Of a stretch of DNA of 64,000 nucleotides, positions 7,981 through 16,900 are shown piece after piece. Each line of letters opens with the position of its first letter. Positions within the stretch are counted from its first letter, which is position 1. The notes below the pieces were generated by a model that saw only the letters and a program-made list of their open reading frames with translations, was not told where the DNA came from and ran no database searches. The stretch is from RQOF01 sp964461135 (GTDB taxonomy: Bacteria; Calditrichota; Calditrichia; RBG-13-44-9). Location: contig CAYWTB010000009.1 in NCBI GenBank assembly GCA_964461135.1, forward strand, positions 1-64,000. Direction: 5' to 3'. Position numbers and translations under genes: made by a program.

Positions 7981-8553
7981 TTAGGTTTCCAAAAAATTTC
8001 TGTTGTACTTACTCATGGTTTGAGTAAGGCCTTCCGCCACAAAAGATTCTACCGCTTCCATGGCATATTGCAAAACAAAAGGTAAATCTTCCATTTCTTT
8101 TTTACTAAAGGGAGACAGGACATATTCTGTCGCGTCAGAAAAATGATCACCTATACCAATACGCAGGCGGGGAAACTGATTGGTTCCCAGGGAATGAATC
8201 ACAGACTGTAATCCTTTCTGTCCGCCCGCACTCCCTCCTTCGCGGAGCCGCAAGCTTCCGAAGGGGAGATTAATATCATCGGCAATAATCAGGAGTCTTG
8301 AATAATTCGATAATTGTGCTGCTTTTACGGCTTTGATGACCGCCCGGCCGCTGTCATTCATATAAGTCCTGGACTTAATTAATCGCACCTCTTCACCGGC
8401 ATACGTTAATGACACCGATTGAAACGGTCCGGCCGCACGGGTGAATTTCAACTTATGTTTTTTGCAAATACGATCCAGAACCATTACGCCGGCATTATGG
8501 CGTGTATTTTTATAAACCAGACCTGGATTTCCTAAACCAACAATGAGATACAA
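7981..8553 (-). CDS. pth: Peptidyl-tRNA hydrolase
   Basis: Pth releases tRNA from peptidyl-tRNAs that drop off the ribosome. The 190-residue protein has the family start LIVGLGNPG, the catalytic His19 in NTRHNAG, the aspartate in ADDINLPFG and the segment [12 protein letters not shown]. The start is a TTG at 8553 with only a weak GGA upstream, and no ATG fits the conserved N-terminus. It follows rplY by about 85 bases that contain a terminator-like hairpin, so its expression may be lower than that of rplY. Confidence 0.95.
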   Translation of the reverse strand: MYLIVGLGNPGLVYKNTRHNAGVMVLDRICKKHKLKFTRAAGPFQSVSLTYAGEEVRLIKSRTYMNDSGRAVIKAVKAAQLSNYSRLLIIADDINLPFGSLRLREGGSAGGQKGLQSVIHSLGTNQFPRLRIGIGDHFSDATEYVLSPFSKKEMEDLPFVLQYAMEAVESFVAEGLTQTMSKYNRNFLET

Positions 8554-8583
8554 CGGGAAGTCCGTTTAAATAGTTTTGGAGAG

Positions 8584-8618
8584 AAAACAAAAAGAGGGCC
8601 ATGCTGATTATGGTCCTC
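8584..8618 (-). terminator. Imperfect terminator between rplY and pth
   Basis: On the minus strand GAGGACCAT and ATGGCCCTC (8594-8618) form a 9-bp stem with one A-C mismatch, followed by TTTTTGTTTT (8584-8593). It may partly end transcription after rplY. Confidence 0.6.
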
Positions 8619-8637
8619 TCCCGCTAATATATAAAAG

Positions 8638-9294
8638 TTATTCTTCCTCTTCTTCTTTCTTGCGTGCCCTGACAAGCTCGGGTTCCTTCGGCTCCTCTTC
8701 CACCAGGAGTTCTTCCTCGGCTTCGACTTCTTCCGCTTCCTTGACGAGTTTGGGATGTTCCAGCACCAGAACGGTTTCTTCAGGATCATCTAGGATGCGA
8801 AAATTTTCAAATTTCAGATCTTTAACTCTCAAGGAATCGCCGATCTGGAGAGATGTTACATCTATTTCAATCTGTTCGGGAATATCTTTGGGAAGACATT
8901 CAATCTCCACTTCCCGTATTATGAATTCCAGGATACCGCCGGCTTTAATTCCGGCTGCCGCTCCTTTGAGAATAATCGGCACACTCAATGTCAATTTTTC
9001 TCCCAATTTAACGCCCTGAAAATCGGCATGAAGTACATTTCCTTTTACCGGATCCAGCTGAATATCCTTAATGACACACTGGAGATTTTTCTGATTGTCT
9101 TCCACTTCCAGATTGAACAGCCCGTGTCCGTGACTGAGAATTTTCTCAAAATCCCGGCCTTTAAGCAAAAGATGAAGGTTTGCTTCATGGGCAGAATAAA
9201 ATTCTGCAGGAATCCATCCATCAACTCTATATTTTTTGGTGGCACCCTTTCCTATTTGTTCGCGAAGTTTAGCTTTCAGACTCGTCTGAGACAT
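8638..9294 (-). CDS. rplY: Large-subunit ribosomal protein bL25, CTC (long) form
   Basis: bL25 binds 5S rRNA. This is the long CTC-type form with the N-terminal 5S-binding domain (to about residue 90) and the extra beta domain (about 95-180). The ATG at 9294 is chosen because AAGGAG lies five bases upstream; an in-frame GTG two codons earlier is less well placed. The last 40 residues are mostly Glu and end in a run of five. The order ispE, tRNA-Gln, rplY, pth resembles a widespread arrangement, but the usual prs gene is missing here. Confidence 0.95.
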   Translation of the reverse strand: MSQTSLKAKLREQIGKGATKKYRVDGWIPAEFYSAHEANLHLLLKGRDFEKILSHGHGLFNLEVEDNQKNLQCVIKDIQLDPVKGNVLHADFQGVKLGEKLTLSVPIILKGAAAGIKAGGILEFIIREVEIECLPKDIPEQIEIDVTSLQIGDSLRVKDLKFENFRILDDPEETVLVLEHPKLVKEAEEVEAEEELLVEEEPKEPELVRARKKEEEEE

Positions 9295-9349
9295 AACCAC
9301 TCCTTCTGATAATCCATCATTCGTTCATTTTTATTACACGTACAGAATG

Positions 9350-9421
9350 CTGGGGTGGGAGGATTCGAACCCCCGAATGCCGGGACCAAAACCCGGTGCC
9401 TTACCGCTTGGCTACACCCCA
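9350..9421 (-). tRNA. tRNA-Gln (anticodon TTG)
   Basis: The 72-nt minus-strand sequence forms a cloverleaf with acceptor stem TGGGGTG / CACCCCA, discriminator G, anticodon arm CCGGG / TTTTGGT / CCCGG giving TTG, and T arm GGTTCGAATCC. CCA is not encoded. It begins right after the ispE stop codon with no gap and has no clear promoter of its own, so it is probably cut out of the ispE-rplY transcript. Confidence 0.96.
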
Positions 9422-10267
9422 TTATATTACTGGCCTGGCCAGAAAAACCCGGTTTTTTTTAAAGTAGCCTTTACTGATTTCCCGTAAGTCCGTCCCCGGT
9501 TCAAATAAGGCGTAAACTGTTGATCCGCTTCCGCTCATACTGACAAATTTTGCCCCGCTTTCACTCAACTTCCGGCTTATTTCCGCCAATTCCGGATACA
9601 GGTTACAGACCACTGATTCTAAATCGTTATAAAAATAACGGTTTAAATCCTCCAATCCCCCGACTCTGGAAATGACGGCCTCAAATTTAATATCTATGGG
9701 ATTTTCAGTCAAGCCGAATTCGAAATATTTAAACACCGCTGCGGTTGAAACGGCAAAATTCGGATACACCAGAAGAATCCGGTAATCGTTCAGAAAAGGT
9801 ACCGGCGTGACCACTTCACCTCTCCCCTGGACCAGAGCTGTTTTCCCCGGAATAAAAAATGGCACATCTGAACCCAGCTGGGATGCAAGAACCAGAAGAT
9901 CGTTCATTTTCAGATCGAGGCGGAAAATTTCATTAAAGGCTTTCAGGCAGGTGGCACCGTTACTGCTGCCACCTCCCAGTCCCGAACCAACCGGAATTCT
10001 TTTCACAATATTTATTTCCACACCATCTTTGAGCCCATAATGTTCCTGCAACAATCGGTAGGCTCTGACGCACAGGTTGTCATCATTCAAAGGGACGGCG
10101 GGATCGTTGCAACGTAAACGAATATCCCTGCCGTGTTTTGCAATGGTGATGTCATCATGCAGGGAAATCTCCTGCAAGAGGGATTCCAGATTATGGTAAC
10201 CGTCAGGCCGTTTATTGATGATTCTCAATCCGATGTTGATCTTGGCATGGGATTTAAAGGTCTTCAC
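9422..10267 (-). CDS. ispE: 4-diphosphocytidyl-2-C-methyl-D-erythritol kinase
   Basis: IspE phosphorylates CDP-methylerythritol in the MEP isoprenoid pathway, for which dxs and ispH are also in this window. The 281-residue GHMP kinase has the start SHAKINIGLRI, the ATP-binding loop PVGSGLGGGSSNGAT at about 92-106 and the C-terminal motif MSGSGSTVYALF. Length is normal. It lies 33 bases after the deacetylase gene and directly before tRNA-Gln. Confidence 0.96.
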   Translation of the reverse strand: MKTFKSHAKINIGLRIINKRPDGYHNLESLLQEISLHDDITIAKHGRDIRLRCNDPAVPLNDDNLCVRAYRLLQEHYGLKDGVEINIVKRIPVGSGLGGGSSNGATCLKAFNEIFRLDLKMNDLLVLASQLGSDVPFFIPGKTALVQGRGEVVTPVPFLNDYRILLVYPNFAVSTAAVFKYFEFGLTENPIDIKFEAVISRVGGLEDLNRYFYNDLESVVCNLYPELAEISRKLSESGAKFVSMSGSGSTVYALFEPGTDLREISKGYFKKNRVFLARPVI

Positions 10268-10300
10268 AAGTATCCTTTATTCTTGAGACTCACCAATGGT

Positions 10301-10963
10301 CTAATCCACCCGCCGCTCAGGATTACGGTTAACCCCCGGTAAAATTTCAAAATGGTAATTCATGTTCAGACAATATTCAATAAAAAGAGGTAATACCTCT
10401 AAAAGCGTTTCCTTACTTTTTTCCGTATCATGAAAAACGACAATATCACCTGTTTCCAGATTATGGCAGAGATATTCATACACCTTTTGTGCCGGCCACT
10501 TAAAATCATTGGCCATTAGCGACCAGAGTACCATTTTTATGTGCCGTGAATTCAATCCCTTTTCCAGACCCGGTCCCCAGATTCCGAATGGTGGTCTGAA
10601 GTAAATAGGTTTTTTCCGGAAGTATTTTTTGATCAATTCATCCGTTTTTTCGATCTCTGCCCGGAATTTCCCGGAGGATCCCCAGATATATGGTGAATGA
10701 TAATAGGCATGGTTACCAACTTCATGCTGGTTATAACGGATATGCTTCAATCCATTGCGGTTTTTTTCAATCTGAAAACCTGATAGAAAAAAAACAGCTG
10801 GCACATTATAACGGGAGAGAATTTTTAGAACACGCGGAGTGACTGCCGGATCAGGGCCATCATCAAAAGAGAGAGTAATACTGTTATCCGCCGGTACATT
10901 TTTCCAGATAACATCCGGCATGGACCGTAAAAACAGGCGTGCAAGTATTTTGAAAAGCATCAT
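10301..10963 (-). CDS. Polysaccharide deacetylase (NodB-type)
   Basis: Predicted to remove N-acetyl groups from a sugar of a lipid-linked or polymeric glycan. The start is the ATG at 10963 (MMLFK): the stop codon TGA of the upstream glycosyltransferase overlaps it as ATGA. A longer open frame upstream only shadows the glycosyltransferase. The 220-residue protein has the metal site FDDGPD (33-38), the NHAYYH motif (His85, His89) and RPPFG (123-127), all needed for a metal-dependent NodB deacetylase. Pairing with a GT2 enzyme recalls polymer or glycolipid modification pairs. The substrate is unknown. Confidence 0.9.
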   Translation of the reverse strand: MMLFKILARLFLRSMPDVIWKNVPADNSITLSFDDGPDPAVTPRVLKILSRYNVPAVFFLSGFQIEKNRNGLKHIRYNQHEVGNHAYYHSPYIWGSSGKFRAEIEKTDELIKKYFRKKPIYFRPPFGIWGPGLEKGLNSRHIKMVLWSLMANDFKWPAQKVYEYLCHNLETGDIVVFHDTEKSKETLLEVLPLFIEYCLNMNYHFEILPGVNRNPERRVD

Positions 10964-12069
10964 TTTCCTTTCCAACTGAAACGATGGAAAAAACCGCGTA
11001 CGCCCACAATACTTACATAGGTTAATTGAAATAGTTGAGCCAGAAAAAAGTATTTCATCAGATCGCGCCTTTTTAAAACCGACAGTGCTTTCCATATGAG
11101 AACTGCCTCCGGAAGCATTTTCAAAAGAACACCAGCCAGATAGGCCTGCCAGGGGAAGAATCCCAGTACAGTGAGAGGTATCAGAACAATAATTAACAGA
11201 TAGTAAATGTAGAGCGTGGCCATAACCGCGAAAAGCCATTTTTTGGGATAATGCAGGGATTTTGAAGCCCACCTGGATCGCTGGTTGATAAAATCATACC
11301 AGTCATCCACCGGTCGGGTAAAGTTTATTGTCTGAGGATGCACCGAATATTTAATATTCCAGCCGGTTCTTTTCTGGATATTCTGCAGGAGAAGGTCGTC
11401 ATCTCCCGAGGGCAGAAATTCATTGGTATCATAACCGCCGGCTTCCCGGAATGCTTTAAGCCGGTAGGAGAGATTACTGCCATTACAGATCAGTGGATTA
11501 CTCTGCCCGGCTGCCCCTACACCGCTGAAAACAATGCCGGCAAATTCCAGGGTCTGTATTTTATGAAAAAGACTATTCTCCCATTCGGGCGAAAAAGTAA
11601 CCACACCAGCCACCAAGCCGGTGTTTTCTTCATAAAGTCCGGTCATTTTCTCTATCCAGAACGGCTGAGCGCGGGTATCCGCATCAATAGTCATGACGAT
11701 ATCACTGTTTACCCGATCCAAGGCAAATTTCAGTGCCTGTTTTTTAAACGTAGGCTGGGTGTTATCCCTGGCATGATCGAGCAATTTGAATTGCGGTTTA
11801 TCACTGATGTATTGCCTTACCAGATCAGCTGTACGGTCTGAAGAATCATCGTCTATGATCAGCACCTGAAATAACTCTGCGGGATAGGTTTGCCGGTAAA
11901 GGCTTTCCAGGCACTCGATAATGGTTTTTTCTTCATTGCGGGCGGGTACCAGGACAGTTACCGTCATACGTGATTCTCTGCTAGTCTGCAAAAAACGAAA
12001 GAGTCCGCCGTAAAAGTACAGAATCAGTCCGGCATAAAAAATTCCCAGTATAATGAATAAAACAGGCAT
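10960..12069 (-). CDS. Membrane glycosyltransferase, family 2
   Basis: A processive-type GT2 enzyme that would add sugars from a nucleotide donor to a lipid or glycan at the cytoplasmic membrane. The start is the ATG at 12069, ten bases past the stop of the upstream gene and preceded by GGAAGGA; the longer frame is a shadow. The 369 residues contain an N-terminal membrane helix (about 3-22), the GT-A fold with LVPARNEE (40-47), the DAD metal motif (129-131), SGDDD (221-225), QRSRW (263-267) and several C-terminal membrane helices. The stop overlaps the deacetylase start. The acceptor is unknown. Confidence 0.9.
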   Translation of the reverse strand: MPVLFIILGIFYAGLILYFYGGLFRFLQTSRESRMTVTVLVPARNEEKTIIECLESLYRQTYPAELFQVLIIDDDSSDRTADLVRQYISDKPQFKLLDHARDNTQPTFKKQALKFALDRVNSDIVMTIDADTRAQPFWIEKMTGLYEENTGLVAGVVTFSPEWENSLFHKIQTLEFAGIVFSGVGAAGQSNPLICNGSNLSYRLKAFREAGGYDTNEFLPSGDDDLLLQNIQKRTGWNIKYSVHPQTINFTRPVDDWYDFINQRSRWASKSLHYPKKWLFAVMATLYIYYLLIIVLIPLTVLGFFPWQAYLAGVLLKMLPEAVLIWKALSVLKRRDLMKYFFLAQLFQLTYVSIVGVRGFFHRFSWKGK

Positions 12070-12076
12070 CTTACAT

Positions 12077-13069
12077 TTAATCCTTCCCGGGATTTTGAAC
12101 CGTTTTTTTCCGATTTTGGCGAGAGGTTCGGAGGCCTTCCCAGCGCAGCCTGAAGACAAAGTAACTACCCGTCAGAGCAGGAATCAGAAAATTAATCAGG
12201 AAAATGAGGAAGGCACCATTGAAAGCGGCCGGGCGCGGAATCCCAAAGAGAGAATAATAATAGACTGAAGCGCCTTCACGAATCCCCAGGTCGCCAATGG
12301 ATACCGGCAGAATGACTTTGGTAAAAAGGGTGGCACTGATTGCGATTAGCGTCTGATAAAAGGGAACCTTTTGGAATACCAGAATGGCCGCCTGGTACTG
12401 CAGGATAATGATAAAAAACCAGGCGGTACTGAGACCCAGCACAATATTTATGTCACGGCGTTTAAGATTGTCAAGCGCTGATATTATGCGGATAAGCTTT
12501 TGGGCCACATATGATTTTTCATTCACCACTCGTTTTATTCTCTGAAACCAGGCAGGATGAAGAGTGATAATCCAGAGAAGGATAATAAATAAAGTATCAA
12601 GAACCAGTACCGGATATCCGATATAGGGCCGCCAGGTAAATTTCGCCAGCAGTATATAATTAAAAGACAACAAGCCAAAAGTCAGGAATACGATGATTCC
12701 GGAAAATTTGTCTATGACGTTCAGGCCTGCAATCACCCAGCGGTCATGATTCTTAAAATACAGGGCCCGGGCCAGTTCACCCAGATTTCCCGGAGTGATA
12801 AAACCAAGGGTGGTACCGAACAGCAAAGATTTTAAAACCATGGCATCTTTTACATCCGGAAAAGCAATTTTCAGTAAATAACGCCACCTTAAAAATTGGA
12901 TGAAAAAGTTGGGCAACAGCAGTAACAGACACACTGCAGTATAGAGCCAGTTAGCACCGCTGAATACCTCCAGAATCTGCTGGCCTCGGTAAACATTCTG
13001 ATAAATAAAGAAAAGCAGGGCAATCCCCACCAGCAATTTAATCAGCCACATTATTTGCTTTTTTCTCAT
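12077..13069 (-). CDS. Lysylphosphatidylglycerol synthase TM-domain / UPF0104-type flippase-like protein
   Basis: A 330-residue protein with about eight membrane helices and the layout of the LPG-synthase transmembrane (AglD-like, UPF0104) family. The motif PGNLGELARALYFK (about 95-108) and the later LPVSIGDLGIREGA are typical. It lacks the soluble acyl- or aminoacyl-transferase domain of MprF, so it is the membrane module only. Members often sit with glycosyltransferases and are thought to move lipids or lipid-linked sugars. It is first in a unit with a GT2 enzyme and a deacetylase. The exact role is inference. Confidence 0.85.
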   Translation of the reverse strand: MRKKQIMWLIKLLVGIALLFFIYQNVYRGQQILEVFSGANWLYTAVCLLLLLPNFFIQFLRWRYLLKIAFPDVKDAMVLKSLLFGTTLGFITPGNLGELARALYFKNHDRWVIAGLNVIDKFSGIIVFLTFGLLSFNYILLAKFTWRPYIGYPVLVLDTLFIILLWIITLHPAWFQRIKRVVNEKSYVAQKLIRIISALDNLKRRDINIVLGLSTAWFFIIILQYQAAILVFQKVPFYQTLIAISATLFTKVILPVSIGDLGIREGASVYYYSLFGIPRPAAFNGAFLIFLINFLIPALTGSYFVFRLRWEGLRTSRQNRKKTVQNPGKD

Positions 13070-13617
13070 GAGATAACAACCTGTTCCCCGGGCAGGGGAA
13101 ATTGCAGCCTTTCGCCAACTTTCCGGGTGTTAACCAACCAGATCCGGAAAATCATACCAGCAGGCATTAAATCTGTCCGAATAAGATGATTTACACAACC
13201 GTTTAAAAGCCATTCAGGATATACACAAGGGTTGTGAAACATAACAGGCCGTAAGTTACTGGATAATGTTCGGGAGTGACAAGCGTATTTTCACAAACTA
13301 CTCGCAGTGAGGGAAGCAGGAGCAGTCGGGAGAAAAGCAAGATTAAAGAATAAAGAGGGTAAAGACATAGAATCCATGATAAGTAATGATTGTATAGTGT
13401 GTATTTATTATTTGTGTAATTCGTGGAATTCGTGGACAGAAAAAAAGCGGATGGTGGGCATATAAACAAGATTCCCGAAAAATACGTTTTCCTCCGGAAA
13501 ATAAATCGGGATGAAACCGTCCGTGGTTTCACCAGTATCCAGGATCCAGCAACTAGTATCCAGCATCCAGAGACCGGTCTCCCGTCTTCGGCTTGTGGTA
13601 TGGCCCTTTGCTAAGGA
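13070..13617. repeat. Intergenic repeat region between lpd and flippase-like gene
   Basis: No gene supported over about 550 bases. It contains a GC-rich hairpin TTCCCC...GGGGAA near 13085-13101 upstream of the flippase-like gene. It also holds the phrase GTGTAATTCGTGGAATTCG followed by TGGACAG (13414-13439), related to 119-135. A tandem of AGTATCCAGGATCCAG (13534-13549) and AGTATCCAGCATCCAG (13555-13570) has a 21-bp period. The minus-strand open frame at 13203-13532 is repeat translation. Confidence 0.6.
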
Positions 13618-15048
13618 TTACTTTTTTTTGGGCCGGTAGATATCGGTCGCCTGACCGAAGAAGATTTCGGCGGATTCCATAACCGTTTCCGACAGCGTTG
13701 GATGGGGATGTATGGTCAATTTTACATCGGTTGCCAGTGCAGCCATTTCCACTGCCAGGACCCCTTCAGCAATTAGTTCTCCGGCACCGGCTCCGGTAAC
13801 TCCCATTCCCAGCACCCGTTCAGTTTCCGGATCGATCAGCAGCTTAGTTAAACCATCGGGCCGGTCCATAGTCAGGGCACGTCCGGAAGCAGCCCATGGA
13901 AACCGGGTTACTTCCACCGGGCGATTCTGTTTTTTTGCTTCCGTTTCAGTGAGACCACACCAGGCAATTTCGGGATCAGTAAACACCACCGCCGGTATGG
14001 CACGCGGTTCAAAAGCCGCCTTTTGCCCGGCAATCACTTCCACTGCCACCCGCCCCTCATGGGACGCTTTATGAGCCAGCATCGGCTCTCCTGCCACATC
14101 CCCTATTGCAAAAATTGAAGGTTCTGCTGTTCGGCGCTGTTCATCCACTTCAATAAAGCCCTGCTCGGTGATTATGATTCTAGTATTTTCCAGTCCCAAA
14201 TCCGAGCTGTTCGGTTTTCTGCCAACAGATACCAGGATATTTTCGAAGGTTATCTCTTTCTGTCCCGCATCCGCCCCTTCAAACTGAACCTTTATTCCCT
14301 GCCGGGTTTCTTTCATGGACACCACTTTGGTATTCAGCATGATACCGGCATACTTTTTTCCCAGTTTCTTATGCAGAATATTCACCAAGTCACGGTCAGC
14401 CCCCGGCAGCAAACCGGGCATCATTTCTACCACCGATACCTGGCTTCCCAGTGCAGCATAGACAGTCCCCATTTCCAATCCGATATATCCTCCTCCGATG
14501 ATGAGAAGACTGCCCGGTACTTTTCTGATATCCAGGGCTGCGGTGGAATTCCAGATCCGTTCACTATCAATGATTAGTCCGGGCACGGTGGCTGGTCTGG
14601 AACCCGTTGCAATTACTGCATATTCAAAGGAGAGTTGGCTTTTATCTCCCTCGATATCGGTGACATCCAGCTTTTTATTGTTCTGAAAAACCGCCCTACC
14701 CTGAATGTAGCGGATCTTCCGCTGTTTAATCAGCTGGCCCAGTCCACTGGTTAATCTTTTAACCACCCCTTCTTTCCAGGAGCGGAGGCGATCAATATCG
14801 ATCTCCGGGTCGCTGTATTTTATTCCCCAGTTGGCAGCCTCACCGGCTTCTCCCAACAATTTGGCGACATGAAGCAGTGCCTTGGAAGGTATACAGCCGC
14901 GATAGAGACAAACACCGCCGGGATTGTCCTCCGGATCAATCAATGTGACTTCCAGACCCAGATCCGCCGCCAGAAATGCTGCCGCATATCCGCCCGGACC
15001 CCCACCTATGATAACAAGCTGAGTGGAATTATTTGATTTATCAGACAC
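13618..15048 (-). CDS. lpd: Dihydrolipoamide dehydrogenase (E3), copy 1
   Basis: FAD flavoprotein that reoxidises the lipoyl groups of E2 and passes electrons to NAD+. The 476 residues have the FAD loop GGGPGGYAAA (about 15-24), the redox disulfide in CLYRGCIPSK (about 48-57), the NAD loop GGGYIGLEMG and the C-terminal HPHPTLSE with the catalytic His-Glu pair. CLYRGC differs from the commoner CLNxGC, so this E3 is of another subgroup than copy 2. It is last in aceE-aceF-lpd, 53 bases after aceF, and is thus the likely E3 of this pyruvate dehydrogenase. Confidence 0.95.
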   Translation of the reverse strand: MSDKSNNSTQLVIIGGGPGGYAAAFLAADLGLEVTLIDPEDNPGGVCLYRGCIPSKALLHVAKLLGEAGEAANWGIKYSDPEIDIDRLRSWKEGVVKRLTSGLGQLIKQRKIRYIQGRAVFQNNKKLDVTDIEGDKSQLSFEYAVIATGSRPATVPGLIIDSERIWNSTAALDIRKVPGSLLIIGGGYIGLEMGTVYAALGSQVSVVEMMPGLLPGADRDLVNILHKKLGKKYAGIMLNTKVVSMKETRQGIKVQFEGADAGQKEITFENILVSVGRKPNSSDLGLENTRIIITEQGFIEVDEQRRTAEPSIFAIGDVAGEPMLAHKASHEGRVAVEVIAGQKAAFEPRAIPAVVFTDPEIAWCGLTETEAKKQNRPVEVTRFPWAASGRALTMDRPDGLTKLLIDPETERVLGMGVTGAGAGELIAEGVLAVEMAALATDVKLTIHPHPTLSETVMESAEIFFGQATDIYRPKKK

Positions 15049-15101
15049 TGTCTAACTCCTTCGCTTTTCCGGTTTATCGCTCCAGCACTTTTTAATTCTC
15101 C

Positions 15102-16829
15102 CTATCCTTCCAGCAGAATTTTAAACGGGTTTTCCACGGCTTCCGCCACCCATCTCAGAAATCTGGCAGCATCGGCCCCGTCAATCAGGCGGTGGTCATA
15201 TGAAAGGGATAAGGGAAGCATCAGGCGGGGTTGAAAGGAACCATCGATATACACCTGCTGCATTTCCGAACGGGAAACTCCCAGGATGGCAACGTCCGGA
15301 GAATTTACCACCGGGGTGAAGCCGGTTCCGCCGATACCACCCAGGTTTGAAATACTGAAATTTCCACCCTGTAATTCTTCCAGGGATAATTTTTTATCAC
15401 GGGCTTTTTGAGCCAGCAGGGATAATTCAGCAGCTAGCTCCATTATATTTTTCTGATCCACATTTCTGACCACGGGTACCAGCAATCCCCGGTCGGTATC
15501 CACGGCAATACCAATATTGATATATTTTTTATAGATAATCTCATAATTTTCGATATCAACACTGGCGTTAAACTGTGGAAATTTCCGCAAGGCGGCGGCA
15601 ATGATTTTCAATAAAATTACGGTAACGGTAAGTTTTCCTCCCGCTTTTTCCACCTGATTGCCATATTGCCTGCGCAAATCTTCCAGCCGGGTAATATCAG
15701 CCTTGTCAAATTGGGTTACATGAGGAATTGTGGCCCAGGCATATCCCAGGTGCCGGGCGGTCTTTTCCCGCACCTTATTCATTGGCTGCCTTTCAACCTC
15801 ACCCCATTTTGAGAAATCCGGCAAGGATTCCGGCTCTACTCCTGCCAGCACAGCTCGCGATGCAGCTTTCCTGCTATTTACCGTTTTGGTATAATGCTTT
15901 ACATCTTCAACTGAAATTCTTCCCGAAGGTCCGGTTCCCGACACCTGATTGATATCTATTCCGATTTCGCGGGCAAACCGTCTGACGGAAGGAGCAGCCG
16001 GTGCCGGCTCCCCGTGCCGGATTTTTACTCCGAAGGGTTCTTCCCCGGCAGCAACCGCTGGCGGTTCCCTCGGAGCTGGTTCCTCTACCTCTTCTTCCTC
16101 AGGAGGCTGTTGCTCTGCCGGTACTTCTTTCTCCTCCGTTTTCTGTTCTTCCTCCTTCTCAGTAGCAGATTCTTTTCCTGTACTCGCATCCAGAATTTTC
16201 TGCCCGATTTTTATCTCATCGCCTTCTTTTACAAAAATCGTTTTCACCACACCGGCAAAATCCACCGGAATTTCCACCACAGCTTTTTCCGTCTCAAGTT
16301 CCACCACATTCTGGTCTTTTTCCACCGTATCCCCTTCCGATACCAGTACTTTGGTCACTGTGCCGCTGTTCACATTTTCCCCTAATTCTGGCAGTTCAAA
16401 GGCTCTCACCACTTCTCCGGACAGTTTTGCGGTTTCTTTTCTCCTGTCTTCACCCTTTTTCTTCTGCGCGGTAGTCTCCTGTACTTTTGGGACCAGCTCT
16501 TTCTGCGGGGGAGATTCTTCTCTTTCTTCCGTCTTTTCCTTCTCCTGCTGTTCCTGCTTTACCAGCTTACTGTTCTCTTTTTTCCCGGAAACGCCATCTT
16601 CCAGCACGATAATGGTCTGCCCCACCTTCAGTTCATCGCCTTCTTTTACTGCCACCTCTCTTACCGTTCCGCTCCGGTCAGATGGTACTTCCACAACGGC
16701 TTTATCAGTCTCGAGTTCAATAAGTGTCTGATTCTTCTCTACCTGATCGCCAGCAGATACCAGAATCTTGGCAACGGTTCCCGATTCGATATTTTCTCCC
16801 AATTCCGGTAATTTAACTTCTGCAGCCAT
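15102..16829 (-). CDS. aceF: Pyruvate dehydrogenase E2, dihydrolipoamide acetyltransferase
   Basis: E2 forms the core of the pyruvate dehydrogenase complex and transfers acetyl groups to CoA. The ATG at 16829 is chosen because GAAGGA precedes it; a TTG five codons earlier is less likely. The 575 residues hold two lipoyl domains with lipoyl lysines Lys43 and Lys182, each in an ETD/EKAVVE setting. Acidic and Pro-rich linkers follow, then a peripheral-subunit-binding domain at about 279-313 and a catalytic domain with His546 and Asp550 in SYDHRLIDG. Its genes lie between aceE and lpd. Confidence 0.96.
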   Translation of the reverse strand: MAAEVKLPELGENIESGTVAKILVSAGDQVEKNQTLIELETDKAVVEVPSDRSGTVREVAVKEGDELKVGQTIIVLEDGVSGKKENSKLVKQEQQEKEKTEEREESPPQKELVPKVQETTAQKKKGEDRRKETAKLSGEVVRAFELPELGENVNSGTVTKVLVSEGDTVEKDQNVVELETEKAVVEIPVDFAGVVKTIFVKEGDEIKIGQKILDASTGKESATEKEEEQKTEEKEVPAEQQPPEEEEVEEPAPREPPAVAAGEEPFGVKIRHGEPAPAAPSVRRFAREIGIDINQVSGTGPSGRISVEDVKHYTKTVNSRKAASRAVLAGVEPESLPDFSKWGEVERQPMNKVREKTARHLGYAWATIPHVTQFDKADITRLEDLRRQYGNQVEKAGGKLTVTVILLKIIAAALRKFPQFNASVDIENYEIIYKKYINIGIAVDTDRGLLVPVVRNVDQKNIMELAAELSLLAQKARDKKLSLEELQGGNFSISNLGGIGGTGFTPVVNSPDVAILGVSRSEMQQVYIDGSFQPRLMLPLSLSYDHRLIDGADAARFLRWVAEAVENPFKILLEG

Positions 16830-16900
16830 GTTAAAATCCTTCAATTATAGAGTTTGAAATCATTTTCTTCCTTCCGGAACTCACAATCCGGAAGATACCT

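Noticed and set aside
13203..13532. 109-codon minus-strand open frame
   Set aside because: Made largely of the GTGGAATTCG-type repeat (reads as NSTNYTNN); no ribosome-binding site.
15949..16731. 260-codon plus-strand Ser-rich open frame
   Set aside because: Antisense to the lipoyl domains and linkers of aceF; Ser-richness comes from reading Glu/Lys codons backwards.
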